DNA of 64,000 nt from Frisingicoccus caecimuris (GTDB lineage: Bacteria; Bacillota; Clostridia; Lachnospirales; Lachnospiraceae): positions 124,001 through 188,000 of the forward strand of contig NZ_SLXA01000002.1 of the NCBI RefSeq assembly GCF_004340975.1. The letters run 5' to 3'. Each line of letters begins with the position of its first letter. Position 1 is the first letter of the stretch. The notes beneath the pieces were generated by a model. The model saw only the letters and a list, made by a program, of their open reading frames with translations. It searched no databases and had not been told where the DNA came from. The position numbers and the translations under genes are program-made. Shown one piece after another: positions 47,616 to 57,300 of the stretch.

Positions 47616-48854
47616 TTAATCATTATTTAATTTCTGAAATGCTCTTTTTGAATACAATGAAATCAAAAAAGCGCCGACAGCTCCCCCCGACATAACCACC
47701 CATGGAATTACTGAAAAAATATCAAATAGAACACCGTAAAGTGCCTGTCCACCCGGCTGGGCACAATTTGCTATCGCCATAATAGCTGCCATGATTTTTC
47801 CCAAAAGATGCGGCGGCGTCTGTTGCTGTAAGAGGGTCAGTATCTGAACAGTAAAAATTGTCGACGCAGCCATAATCACAAAGCTCATCACCGTAATCAC
47901 CCGGAAACCAAACAGTTTTGGCATTCCTGGTATCAATGTCATTCCCATAAACAAGGCGGCAACGGCACAGGCTGTAAGCAGCATCCAACTGTCCTTTATC
48001 TGGATTTTTTCATGTACCACACTGGCCAGCATACCTCCGATCAGGCCGCCGACCCCCATAGCTCCCTGAGCCACGCCAAGCTGCATATCCGACATGCCAA
48101 GAATCTGAATAATCATAATGGGAATCCCAACGATCAACGCTGCTGATAATACCAGATTAAAAAGAGCCAGTATGCAGACAACAGATATAAAAGCAGGTTT
48201 TTCATCTTTTACAAAACACCAGCTTTCTTTTAAATCCTCTTTAACAATTGCAGCAGCCCCCTTTGTATAGCTGGTCTTTTTATAAGGGATATGTATAAAA
48301 ATTTCCATTACCGCAGATGCCAGGAAGCAAATAATACTCAGCGCAAGTATGGGTTTTATTCCAAAAGAGCCGAACAGTATGCCTCCGATCACCGGTCCAA
48401 AAAGGCCTGAGAGGGTACCCACCATATTAATAACCGCATTCGCCTGCATCAAATTCTCCGATTCGGCCAATAAAGGAATACTCGCCTGTACGGCTGGCTG
48501 GTAAGCTCCTGAAATTCCATACAGAACCATTAGCACAACGATCATCAGCGGAACCAGAGGCAATCTCTGGAACACCACATAAAATATACATATGAGACCT
48601 GCTGTTGAAAAATCGAGAGTCACCATAATATTTCTTTTATTTACCCGGTCAGCAATAACACCCCCAAAAAAAGAAAATATGACCATTGGTATAAATGAAC
48701 ATGCCGTAACCATGCCAAAGAGTGCTGACGATTCTGTTTCCCTCAAAAGATATAATGGCAATGCAAACCGAAGGATTCCATTGCCAAACAGGGAAATAAT
48801 CTGTCCGATAACAACCATTGTAAAATCTCGTTGAAATAATTTTGTCTTTTCCAT
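47616..48854 (-). CDS. MFS transporter (MefA/EnrB-type drug efflux family)
   Basis: 412 residues, twelve TM helices. Motif A-like GGVIADRVNKRNIM follows TM2, and the chain begins LFQRDFTMVVIGQIISLFGN, as in the MFS_3/enterobactin exporter-like group that includes macrolide efflux proteins. Probably a proton-coupled exporter of a toxic compound. AGGAG lies before the ATG at 48854. A 19-bp palindrome just upstream and the nearby TetR gene indicate regulation by that repressor. Confidence 0.85.
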   Translation of the reverse strand: MEKTKLFQRDFTMVVIGQIISLFGNGILRFALPLYLLRETESSALFGMVTACSFIPMVIFSFFGGVIADRVNKRNIMVTLDFSTAGLICIFYVVFQRLPLVPLMIVVLMVLYGISGAYQPAVQASIPLLAESENLMQANAVINMVGTLSGLFGPVIGGILFGSFGIKPILALSIICFLASAVMEIFIHIPYKKTSYTKGAAAIVKEDLKESWCFVKDEKPAFISVVCILALFNLVLSAALIVGIPIMIIQILGMSDMQLGVAQGAMGVGGLIGGMLASVVHEKIQIKDSWMLLTACAVAALFMGMTLIPGMPKLFGFRVITVMSFVIMAASTIFTVQILTLLQQQTPPHLLGKIMAAIMAIANCAQPGGQALYGVLFDIFSVIPWVVMSGGAVGAFLISLYSKRAFQKLNND

Positions 48855-48871
48855 TGTCTTCTCCTCCTTTT

Positions 48872-48890
48872 CAAACCGACCGTCGGTTTG
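48872..48890. promoter_or_regulatory. TetR-type operator before the MFS gene
   Basis: CAAACCGAC-C-GTCGGTTTG is a perfect 19-bp palindrome, 18 nt before the MFS start, in the promoter/leader position. Confidence 0.7.
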
Positions 48891-48951
48891 TATATGTGTT
48901 AAATGAAACTGCCCATCACTGAGCAGTTCACTCTACCACATTTCTTATGTT

Positions 48952-49605
48952 TTATTCCGGGAAGCTATGCCGCATTCGACTGTAATTTACAAAAACTTCT
49001 ATCATTTCTTCGTCTAATATATCCAGTCCAATAGCATGCGTCATCGTCATAAAGACCCGACATCTTTCCCGCACCTCTTCCGGTGTGGACGGCTGAACCA
49101 TCGGATTCACCCATATATCGATCATCAACAGAAGTACCTCCGCTGTGGCCCGGGTATTTTCCACCTGTATCGAACCATCCGCCACACCCTCATCTAAAAT
49201 CGGCTGAATAAATTCCGGTGCGACTAAATTCAGTATGTCACGAATTTCAATCGCCAAAAACCGTGGGTTATCCAGAAGATAAGGGATAATACGAAGTACC
49301 GTCTCCTGATTCGGATGAAGCAGGGAAGACCTGAAAATTTCTTTAAGCTTTTCCCGTCCATTCAAGTGTTTGTCATCTCGTATGCCTGCCAGTCTTGCAG
49401 AATTTGCCTCACCAATCTGTCCGCAGATACGTTCAAAAATCTCTTCTTTTGACGAAAAATGATGATAGATAGCCCCCTTGGACAATTTTGTTTCATTAAT
49501 AATATCCTGCAGAGATGTTCCGTCATACCCTTTTTCAACAAATAATTTACTGGCGGCATCCAAAATCAGCTTAACGGTCTCTTCCGGATGTTTATTTCTT
49601 GCCAT
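48952..49605 (-). CDS. TetR/AcrR-family transcriptional repressor
   Basis: 217 residues. N-terminal TetR HTH: VKLILDAASKLFVEKGYDGT, SLQDIINETKLSKGAIYHHF, SSKEEIFE. The C-terminal ligand domain is not diagnostic. The ATG at 49605 has AAGGAGA upstream; the extension to 49632 is rejected. It lies upstream of the MFS exporter on the same strand; palindromes ahead of both genes share the ACC...GGT arms, supporting self-regulation and control of the pump. Confidence 0.9.
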   Translation of the reverse strand: MARNKHPEETVKLILDAASKLFVEKGYDGTSLQDIINETKLSKGAIYHHFSSKEEIFERICGQIGEANSARLAGIRDDKHLNGREKLKEIFRSSLLHPNQETVLRIIPYLLDNPRFLAIEIRDILNLVAPEFIQPILDEGVADGSIQVENTRATAEVLLLMIDIWVNPMVQPSTPEEVRERCRVFMTMTHAIGLDILDEEMIEVFVNYSRMRHSFPE

Positions 49606-49623
49606 CCAATTTCTCTCCTTTTT

Positions 49624-49640
49624 ACAGACCAACGGTCTGT
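49624..49640. promoter_or_regulatory. TetR-type operator before the TetR gene
   Basis: ACAGACC-AAC-GGTCTGT is a 7-bp perfect inverted repeat 19 nt before the repressor start; its arms resemble those of the palindrome at 48872-48890. Confidence 0.6.
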
Positions 49641-49763
49641 TTCTATTGTATCAAATGCAAAAGTCTGTGTCAATAATCTTACCATCTGATCTTAACATAT
49701 TCCCCATCTTTTGTGGTATGCTAGTAATCAACAACCTTAAATTTTTAAAAAAGGAGTTTAAAC

Positions 49764-50381
49764 ATGCCCGATATAAATCATACATTCATGAATCTTCGAG
49801 AACAGATTTTATCCTGCCGCCAATGCCAATCCGATTTTGGTTTTGAACCCCATCCTATTGTCTTCGGCAATCCCGGCGCTAAAATTATGCAGATCAGCCA
49901 GGCGCCTTCCCGGACGGTCCATAATACAGGAAAGCCTTTCAATGATGCCAGCGGTCGAAGGCTCCGCTCCGAATGGTACCGAATCTCCGATGAAATTTTT
50001 TATAATCCGGACAACTTTTACATTGTATCCATCGCCCACTGTTATCCCGGTAAAAATCCAAAGGGTGGAGACAACCGCCCACCAAAATGCTGTGCAGACA
50101 AATGGCTGTCCCAAGAACTTAGACTTGTACAGAATGAAATATACATTCTCATTGGCAGTTCAGCAGCTTCATACTTTTTCCCAAAGCAAAAACTTACTGA
50201 CCTTGTTTTTCAGGATCTGACGCTTAATGAAAAAAAAACCTTTGTCCTCCCTCACCCCTCACCACTCAATATGAAATGGTTTCGAGATTATCCTGAGTTT
50301 ATGGAAAAACGCATCATTGAAATAGAAAAGGCGGTACATAAGACATTGGGAATATCCCGGTTTTCCTGTACCGCTCTATAG
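49764..50381 (+). CDS. Uracil-DNA glycosylase-family protein
   Basis: 205 residues of the UDG superfamily. GAKIMQISQAPS is the first active-site strand, GKPFNDASGRRLRSEW the second conserved block, and VLPHPSPLNMKWF the His-containing leucine loop. An N-terminal LSCRQCQSDF and the later CYPGK and KCCADKWL give Cys residues that could ligate an Fe-S cluster, as in family 4/5-like enzymes. Base excision of uracil is the family role; specificity is not certain. AAGGAG precedes the ATG by about 8 bases. Single gene on the plus strand. Confidence 0.8.
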   Translation: MPDINHTFMNLREQILSCRQCQSDFGFEPHPIVFGNPGAKIMQISQAPSRTVHNTGKPFNDASGRRLRSEWYRISDEIFYNPDNFYIVSIAHCYPGKNPKGGDNRPPKCCADKWLSQELRLVQNEIYILIGSSAASYFFPKQKLTDLVFQDLTLNEKKTFVLPHPSPLNMKWFRDYPEFMEKRIIEIEKAVHKTLGISRFSCTAL

Positions 50382-50464
50382 ATTTGTAATATCTCCTAAA
50401 TCAATATAAATATTTTTCCTGTTTGTTTCCGGCATTTGACTCCAACCTTGTTAAATATGAATTT

Positions 50465-51514
50465 CTATGCCTTAATGGCCCACCGCATTTTCGTCGACCG
50501 TGCCCGGCTGTTTCTCGCACATTCTTCGGCAGAAGGACGTATAACCTCTTCTGAAATTTCCTGATAAAGTCCTTCCTTTTTCAGACGTTTAAACGATTTT
50601 TTGACCAATCGGTCCTCACCGGAATGGAAGGTGAGAATAGCAACCCGACCCCCCGGAACCAGAACATCCGGAAGTTTTTCCAGAAAATCATAAAGCACTT
50701 CAAATTCACTGTTCACATCAATACGCAATGCCTGAAAAGTTCTCTGACAGGATTTCTTAACCGCTTCTTTACGCTCACTCGCCGGCAGAAAAGCAAGCGT
50801 TTCTTCAATAACGTTTTTTAACTGAGTTGTCGTCTCAATCTTCTGTCCTCGTTTCAATCGGGAGACTACCGATCTTGCAATCTCATCCGCATAAGGTTCA
50901 TCCGAGTTTTCAACCAGCATCCCCCGAAGTTCTTCCTGGGAAAGTTCTTTTAGCCTCTCGGCCGCACTTGTTCCCTTCTGCGGATTCATTCGAAGATCCA
51001 GCGGTCCTTCATTTTTATAAGAAAATCCACGCTCCGGATTGTCAATCTGCATAGATGAGACACCCAGATCTGCCAATACAAAATCAAACTTTCCGGCCTG
51101 TTCGGCCACCTGATCAATATTGGCAAAATTTTGTAACAGTACCGTCAAGATATCCTCACCATAGCCCAACCGTTTTAACCGTTCCGTTGTCTTTGCTGAT
51201 TCAATCGGATCCACATCCAGTGCATAAATATGGCCCTCAGATTTGAGACATTTTAACATCTCCAGGGTATGTCCGCCATAGCCCAGCGTTGCATCCAATC
51301 CATTTTGTCCCGGCTGAATCTGTAAAAAATCCAAAATCTCTTTTACACAAATGGAAATATGCATTCCCGCTGGTGTGCTTCCTTTTTGAATAACTTTAGA
51401 TATCGTATCCGCATATTTTTCCGGCTGAAGCTCCTTATATTTTTCACTATATTTTCTCGGATGGGTACCTGAATACCTCACCCGACGTCTATGTTCTTTC
51501 TCTTGAACCATCAT
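50465..51514 (-). CDS. RsmH-type 16S rRNA (cytosine-N4)-methyltransferase paralogue
   Basis: About 349 residues. The SAM motif GLDATLGYGGHTLEML, LADLGVSSMQIDNPERGFSY, DLRMNPQKGTSAAERL and ILTFHSGEDRLVKKSFKRL identify the MraW/RsmH family (N4-methylation of C1402). It differs from canonical RsmH: the N-terminus is extended by about 45 basic residues (RYSGTHPRKYSEKYKEL) and it lies outside any division-cell wall cluster. It is probably the second RsmH-like protein of Lachnospiraceae; a housekeeping copy is expected elsewhere. Start at 51514 has AGGA five bases upstream; ATGs at 51520 and 51511 are alternatives. Confidence 0.8.
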   Translation of the reverse strand: MMVQEKEHRRRVRYSGTHPRKYSEKYKELQPEKYADTISKVIQKGSTPAGMHISICVKEILDFLQIQPGQNGLDATLGYGGHTLEMLKCLKSEGHIYALDVDPIESAKTTERLKRLGYGEDILTVLLQNFANIDQVAEQAGKFDFVLADLGVSSMQIDNPERGFSYKNEGPLDLRMNPQKGTSAAERLKELSQEELRGMLVENSDEPYADEIARSVVSRLKRGQKIETTTQLKNVIEETLAFLPASERKEAVKKSCQRTFQALRIDVNSEFEVLYDFLEKLPDVLVPGGRVAILTFHSGEDRLVKKSFKRLKKEGLYQEISEEVIRPSAEECARNSRARSTKMRWAIKA

Positions 51515-51705
51515 TTTCATCCTTTCTCAAAGATTCTATATTAAAAAAATAATTTCCAGATAGTCTACTATTTGATTATAATAGAAATTACATAGATTTA
51601 AAAGAGCAATTTCGGCTGTCAATAATCGGTATGTGGGCATTTTCAATATATGCCCGCCTTTCTTTTGAAGTGGGGATTCATTTCCTGCTCTTCTTTCATG
51701 AGAAA

Positions 51706-51746
51706 AGCGGCGGGACAGGTGTCATTCATACACCTGCCTCGCCGCT
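51706..51746 (-). terminator. Terminator of the VWA/Cna-B surface protein gene
   Basis: AGCGGCG-gg-ACAGGTGT pairs with ATACACCTG-cct-CGCCGCT, a long GC-rich stem starting 7 nt after the stop at 51754. The T-run on the minus strand is weak (TTTCT). Confidence 0.6.
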
Positions 51747-51753
51747 AGTCTCA

Positions 51754-54700
51754 TTATCTCTTACAGTGTTTTCCTCTATATTTGCGTTTATTGACCAGCA
51801 ATGCAGCAATCATGCCCATACCAGAAATTCCTAAAAGTGCCGACCACAGAATTAAATTTGTTTCATCCCCTGTCTTTGGAACATTGTCAATCGGCTTACC
51901 CGGGTCAATAGGTTCATCTGGATCGGTTGGTTTGTCTGGATCAGTAGGCTTATCATCGTTTATGATAGTAAAGGTCATACCGCTCTGATCCACCTTCGCT
52001 ATAAAACCGTCCGGCACATTCACTTCGGCCACTGTCCAAGTATACCCGTCGCTGAGTCCAGTCCAAGTGAATGTCCAGTTATTTCGGTCGCTTAGTTCGA
52101 CTTTCTCATATTCTTTGCCATCTCTCAGCAGGACAACCGGTACAGAATCCGTCGCCTTGCCCCCATCATCCAGTATTCACTCTTTTTTCGCCGTGAGGCT
52201 GGAATCATCGGGATCCGGTTCGATCGGCGTTACATCTTTGGTGTTGGTAAACGCTGCTGTCGATGTAGCATCTTTCCCGATCGTTCCGATATCGCCAGTC
52301 TTGGTTGTCACGTAGCCGTCACCTGAATAATCCTCCTCGGTCACCGTATATTTTGCGCCCAAGGGCAGACCCGTAATGGTAACTTGCTGGCCGTGCTTCA
52401 GCGTAATGGTTCCTTCGCCATTGTCGTTCAGGGTCAGCACATCATTTTCCGGCCCGGTCACACCATCCATAATACTGCCGCCGATATAGGCATATCCGCC
52501 TGTCAGCGGCATGTCGCCCTCATCAGTGATCTTTACTGTGAACTGGAATTCTTTGTCCAGATCGATCTGTTCTGCATTATTCCCCGCTACCTCTTTGGAA
52601 ATGGTGAAGCTGTAGGGGTTTGGCATGTTCAGACGGCCGTTGTTTCCTAAGAACGCGGTCATCTGATTATTCTCCATCCATGGAACAAAAGAATAGGTTG
52701 CCGTTTCAGTCGCATTTTGCTCTTTATTCCGGCTGAAATAATCCAAACGTCCAATACGGGCAGCGCCAATTTTCGTATAAACATTTCCGTCAATGGCTTC
52801 CACAGCTCCTGTCAGCTGGTCAGCCGTTCTCTCAACAACCGTCTCCGTATAGCCGGTGTGATCGCCGGTATAGCCATGGTCTTTATCATCATCTACATAA
52901 TAGTCGATCTTTAAATAGTAATTGCCTTCCGGAAGGCTGTTGTCCGTTACCTGATCTGCAGTTACCGGCACTGTACACTCTTCATTCGAATAGATCTGCC
53001 GGTTCTTTTGGAAGAAGTAGTACCGGTTATTCGAGTTAGGGGTGAACTGGACAGTGGTATCGCCAATAGCACCATCATCAAATCGGTCATCACCGGTCGG
53101 ATTCAGCTGCCGCTCATATCGGTTGCTGTAAAACCGGATGTTTCCGTCTGCGGTGATATTCTTAGCCTTGTAAGTAGCATCAATTTTGGACAGATCAAGG
53201 GCTCCGCCCTCTTTCTCATCAATCTTGACCCCATTCTGGATACCCACGGTATAGAGTACACGTAAAGGCATTGTTTCAAATCTTGAAGAGATATAGTCCG
53301 TCATTTGGCCATTTTCTACCGTAATCTCATCATGGCGCAGCGGCAGGCACGAATTTGGGATTTCCACCACAAGGGTCTCTGTTGTTTTCCCGTTCTTTAT
53401 CTCTTGTTCGACCTTTACCGTCATCTGACTGATATCAATATCTGCGCCGGTGATGGGATTCTTCGGTGTTGTTTCACCTGCGGCCAAGGTCAAAGAATAA
53501 GTTCCATCTTCATTATTTTTGGTGGCATCATACAGTGTTCCGCCCCACAGCACGCCTTTGATGTCCTTGACCTCCATGTACTCACCTATCGGATCACGAT
53601 AAACTACGGCGCTCTGCTTTCCGCCGGTACTCTCCTCTGTAGCATAAAAGGCGTCACTTTGAACTTCTCCCATGATCTCAGTAAAAATATCATTTAAGTT
53701 TTCAGTGGTAGTGTGATAGTAATTATCCACATAATTCAGGTCTGCTTCTGTCACATCATCTGTAGCAGGATGATTGAACATCCGCATGTTTCCGCCTTGA
53801 TCGGGAAGCGAAACATTCAGTCCTTCTTTATAGATCTCCCACGCATTATATGCATATCCAGCCGCATCATTATAGGTTGGACTGTCCAGAATAGTAATTC
53901 CGTTAATCGTGTCATTTTTCTTAAATCCTGTACCCGGATTTAAAACAGCCTGATAATAGAGTCCCTCAGGGTCACCTATATCAGCTCCGATCGTGTATAT
54001 TTTCGGAGCGATCTGAAAGTTCTTCTGAATCTGTTTTTTCCAATAAGCGCCTGTCAGAACTGTGCTCAGAGCCGAGGCCGGCCTTCCCTTAACGTTTCCC
54101 CTCTGATAACCATCAGGCTCCCACCAGTTATCCGCCTGAAACTGCTGAGGCTGTCCATCTGTGACAAGAATCACCACAGGTTGACGCGTAACGTAATTAC
54201 CCTGGCTGTCCCTGAATTTCGTATCTGATACCTGCGACATTTGCTTCATGCTTTCATACAGACTGCCCTGCGTAAATGTTCCGCTTTGGGTAGAAAAGTT
54301 CTTTCCGGCCTTTTTGCCGTCTTGATCCGTACAATTGATCGTTACATCCTAATAAGCCACATCATTGCTTGGCTCAACCAGTGAAGTACTCAACAAATCC
54401 CCTTCCCAGGTATACGTGCCAAGCGGAAGAGCCGTCACTACCTGTCTGGAATACGCCACAAGCGCAATACGGGAATCCTTACTATGCTCCTTTACCTGCT
54501 GAAACAACCCATTAAGAGCCGTCACTGCGTTTTTCATACGATTATTAGGAGTTGTGTTGTCATTAGCATCATAATCATTAGCCATAGACGAAGAGCGATC
54601 CAAAATGACCATGAGATCGACTGGCAAAGGTTCGCTGCCTATGACCGACCGCGTACTGCCCAGAAAAGATGCGGAAACGAGAAAATCCGAATCATTTGTA

Positions 54701-54987
54701 AATTTTTTGCCATCCCTCTCTATGGTCTCATCCGCAAATACCGACTTATCCGCCCAAATACGCCCGGCATACCGACTTGTTGTGGCGTTGGGATATTCTT
54801 CATTTGCCATGAGGTTGGTGTAGCCGTCGCTGGCGTCAATATCCGCTACCTTTGTCGCTGTGGGCTCTCCTTCCGCCGCCATCGCAGTAATAGAGCCGTT
54901 TCCGATTCCTGTGCCAAGCAACGCAATACAAAGTGCCGCACTGGCAACTATACGCCAAAAATCAGACCTGTACTTGTGTGATTTCAT
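51754..54987 (-). pseudogene. VWA/Cna-B sortase-anchored surface protein, interrupted by two in-frame stops
   Basis: One frame of 1078 codons, broken by TAG at 54349-54351 and TGA at 52177-52179, with no frameshift. The first piece (54349-54987) has a signal peptide ending near AMAAEG and the start of a VWA domain with the MIDAS motif DRSSSM. The middle piece (52177-54348) completes the VWA domain and carries Cna-B-like isopeptide domains (FTISKEVAGNNAEQIDLDKE). The last piece (51754-52176) has a further Cna-B domain, a Pro/Asp/Lys spacer (PTDPDKPTDPDEP), a sortase signal VPKTG, a TM helix and a basic tail. Family alignment makes both stops likely former TGG (Trp) codons. A good AAGGAGG site precedes the ATG. 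Likely a pilus-tip or adhesin gene recently lost by point mutation; no sortase is adjacent. Confidence 0.8.
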
Positions 54988-55059
54988 TGATATAAACCTC
55001 CTTTTTTCCCTTTTTCTCTTTTCACTTCCTAAATATAAGCACCATAGCGATAAAAGGAA

Positions 55060-55246
55060 CTAAAAGATAAAAAAGGAGCCCTCGTGTTTTGCATTAAAGC
55101 TATAATCAAAAGGTACACTTTCGGCCAGTTTTAACAACCTGAAATTCTCCACCATTTCCAATAACCTCTCTAATTTAGCAAGTTTATTTTGAGTTTCTTT
55201 ATATTCTTTTACGGATACCAATACTGCTATTGGCTGGTTATAATTC
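55060..55246 (-). pseudogene. Antitoxin (Phd/YefM)-like remnant
   Basis: An open frame of about 60 codons without a start, bounded upstream by TAG. It reads YNQPIAVLVSVKEYKETQNK then LAKLERLLEMVENFRLLKL, which resembles the C-terminal half of Phd/YefM antitoxins (IAVLVSxxEY). The N-terminal DNA-binding half is missing and no toxin gene follows. It abuts the GntR remnant. Confidence 0.4.
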
Positions 55247-55492
55247 TATGATTCTCTTTATCTCGGAATCTGTTGCCCTTAAAGCGGCATAATAGACAGC
55301 CTCCGGTTCAAATATCAACCGCATTTCATATAAGTCTTTCGCATTGACCTTTATTTTTGACAACTGTTCTATATCCTGTTGCTTCTTAAACGCATTCTCT
55401 TTTACATACGTTCCTTTTCCCCTTTGAATTTCCAATATATCCAGAGCAACTAAAATTCTGATTGCTTGTCGCAGCGTAGTATCGAAAGAACT
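55238..55492 (-). pseudogene. GntR-family regulator fragment (truncated at both ends)
   Basis: The frame reads FDTTLRQAIRILVALDILEI then QRGKGTYVKENAF, the recognition helix and wing of a GntR HTH, followed by DLYEMRLIFEPEAVYYAALR of the FCD effector domain, then stops. The first part of the HTH is lost at a TAG at 55493-55495, directly beside the stop of the 55496 gene, and most of the FCD domain is lost on the other side. This marks a junction between two rearranged segments. Confidence 0.7.
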
Positions 55493-55495
55493 CTA

Positions 55496-56410
55496 TCATA
55501 AAAATAAAACCTGTCTTATATCATAAACATTACCAGTTATATTGTAATAAGTGAATTTTTTTCCATCGGGTGCAGTCCACTCATTTTTACGATGAAATTT
55601 GAACTTTGTATATACAACAACTTTACAATGCTGTTTTTCTAAAAGATTGTCATAAATATTCTTATTTGTAAAATAAATTTCTACTACAATACGTTTGTTC
55701 TTTTCTTCCGAGACACTTTCATATTTCAAACAAAATTTCTGTTCCTGATACTCACTTACCGATTTAACAAAACCTACTATACAAATTGGATGATATACTT
55801 TTTCATTAGTAAGATATTTCAACAATCGATTATACTCTCCGTCCTTTTCTGAATCAAAATAGAAATTTTTCCACGGAACAACATATGGCATATCTTTCCA
55901 ATCACGATACTGTAAGTTTATTTTATCCTCTAAATCAGAATTATCCTCAACTATCGCTCTCAGTTTCATAATTTGATTCATAGTCGACAAATATGCTATT
56001 TTCTTACCTGATGGGATATAATTATGCTGTCTTTTCCCATGTCCAGATTTTTCAAAAAAAGTAGAACTTTTTTGACTATCAGTTTCCTCTGACGATAGCA
56101 TCAATCTTACCACATACTTATTGTCTTGCTTTGACATCAACTCATTATCGGCACAAGCTGCATATATATTTGATACTGCACCATCAACAGTATACCTACA
56201 TCCCTTTTCGTGTTCCTGTCCGCTCTTTAGCCGAAAATATCTTTGTACTATAATTTTTCTTTCACCTAAGTTCTTTTCATAAGAATTAACAAAACTTACA
56301 TCTGCATTACAATAGTAACATTTCAAACAACCATATGTTTTGTTTGTGTCATATTCAGTAATTTTAAGTTCCTTTCCATCACATCTTACTTTGTCCATTT
56401 TAATTCCCAT
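55496..56410 (-). CDS. Unknown protein with N-terminal CxxC...H/C putative zinc motif
   Basis: A 304-residue protein of unknown function. Near the N-terminus CLKCYYCNADVSF, followed 30-40 residues later by QRYFRLKSGQEHEKGCRY, gives four Cys and a His in the spacing seen in zinc-binding N-terminal domains such as CoiA-like and some nuclease-linked proteins. The remainder is mixed charge without TM helices and ends in a beta-rich, OB-like stretch (CKVVVYTKFKFHRKNEWTAP). ATG at 56410 has AGAGGAG eight bases upstream. Codon usage is AT-rich like the rest of the island. A role in nucleic acid handling is only a guess. Confidence 0.6.
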   Translation of the reverse strand: MGIKMDKVRCDGKELKITEYDTNKTYGCLKCYYCNADVSFVNSYEKNLGERKIIVQRYFRLKSGQEHEKGCRYTVDGAVSNIYAACADNELMSKQDNKYVVRLMLSSEETDSQKSSTFFEKSGHGKRQHNYIPSGKKIAYLSTMNQIMKLRAIVEDNSDLEDKINLQYRDWKDMPYVVPWKNFYFDSEKDGEYNRLLKYLTNEKVYHPICIVGFVKSVSEYQEQKFCLKYESVSEEKNKRIVVEIYFTNKNIYDNLLEKQHCKVVVYTKFKFHRKNEWTAPDGKKFTYYNITGNVYDIRQVLFL

Positions 56411-56464
56411 AAACAACACTCCTCTAAATATAACGATTATTTTAATAGAATATGGACAAGGACT

Positions 56465-56644
56465 TTATTTTCTTGTATCTCCCCACTCTATATCAACCAC
56501 TACCGATACATTAATATAATCATTAATCTCCCTATTCCTCATTTTCTCACCTTCATCTGTAAACACAATATGTTTATGAAAGTGCCTAAAATAAAGGATT
56601 TCTACGAGTCTTTCCTTTGTATCAACACAATACTTTCGACGGTA
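56465..56644 (-). pseudogene. Short coding-like remnant without start codon
   Basis: Sixty open codons between TAA codons reading CVDTKERLVEILYFRHFHK then GEKMRNREINDYINVSV. It has protein-like composition but no ATG/GTG/TTG with a ribosome site at its beginning. No family recognised. The rest of 56411-56675 shows nothing else. Confidence 0.25.
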
Positions 56645-56675
56645 TTACCTTTTTCCCACAAAACATATACAAATC

Positions 56676-57299
56676 CTACTTTATTTTAAATTCCTCTTTT
56701 AATTTCAATTCGTCTACCAACTTATTATTTGCATTCATAAATTCTTCTTTATTTGCTTCATAATCAGTTAAGCGCATTTGAAACCATAACTCAGGACTTA
56801 CGGAAATTTCCGTGACATCATACTTAATTTGAGTTGCCAATAAAACATATGATGACATCATTCTATACTTATCTAAGGACGTAGTTTTCTCATTTGCAGC
56901 ATAATTTTCTTTTTGCATTAAGGATACTATCTTTATGGACTTTTCCGTTCCATAAGAATATATCGTATTCATAATCCCTTTAAAATGTTTAAAATTTTGT
57001 TCTATTGTTTTCTTCTTTTGAGTTTCATTTTTTATCTTCCCTGACTCTATCATTTCGTCCATTAGAACAAGTACTTCATATGGCATCGTGGACATTTTCT
57101 CTAAAGCTACGCTATCTCGTTGCCGCTTTAATTCGTTTTTGAAATTTTTCTTCATAGAAGCATTTGTTACAATAAACCCAACAATTGAAATCATTCCTGT
57201 CACCAAAGCGGTAATAATTGCTCCTTTTAAATCATCACTCATGCCACTGCTTTCCTTTGCCAAATAAGCAGTCATGCTTAACAAACCCATATATTTCAT
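56676..57299 (-). CDS. Unknown membrane-anchored protein
   Basis: 207 residues. One strong TM helix (AIITALVTGMISIVGFIVTN) near the N-terminus, then a Lys-rich coiled region (SMKKNFKNELKRQRDSVALE) and a helical cytoplasmic domain of about 140 residues. No family recognised. The ATG at 57299 follows the KilA-N stop by one base, with AGAGGAG four bases upstream, so it is translationally coupled to that gene; an ATG at 57242 just before the TM helix is possible. The TM plus cytoplasmic helical domain layout is like membrane effectors of some defence systems; that is speculation. Confidence 0.6.
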   Translation of the reverse strand: MKYMGLLSMTAYLAKESSGMSDDLKGAIITALVTGMISIVGFIVTNASMKKNFKNELKRQRDSVALEKMSTMPYEVLVLMDEMIESGKIKNETQKKKTIEQNFKHFKGIMNTIYSYGTEKSIKIVSLMQKENYAANEKTTSLDKYRMMSSYVLLATQIKYDVTEISVSPELWFQMRLTDYEANKEEFMNANNKLVDELKLKEEFKIK

Positions 57300-57300
57300 G

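Noticed and set aside
51640-51700. Plus-strand hairpin GGGCAT...ATGCCC followed by a T-rich run between the RsmH-like gene and the surface protein
   Set aside because: No plus-strand gene precedes it within reach, so there is nothing for it to terminate; it may be chance.
51754-54987. Recoding of TAG or TGA (stop read-through, selenocysteine or pyrrolysine) in the surface protein
   Set aside because: Two different stop codons are involved, other genes end in both, no SECIS-like hairpin follows the TGA, and the affected positions look like Trp sites. Point mutations are simpler.
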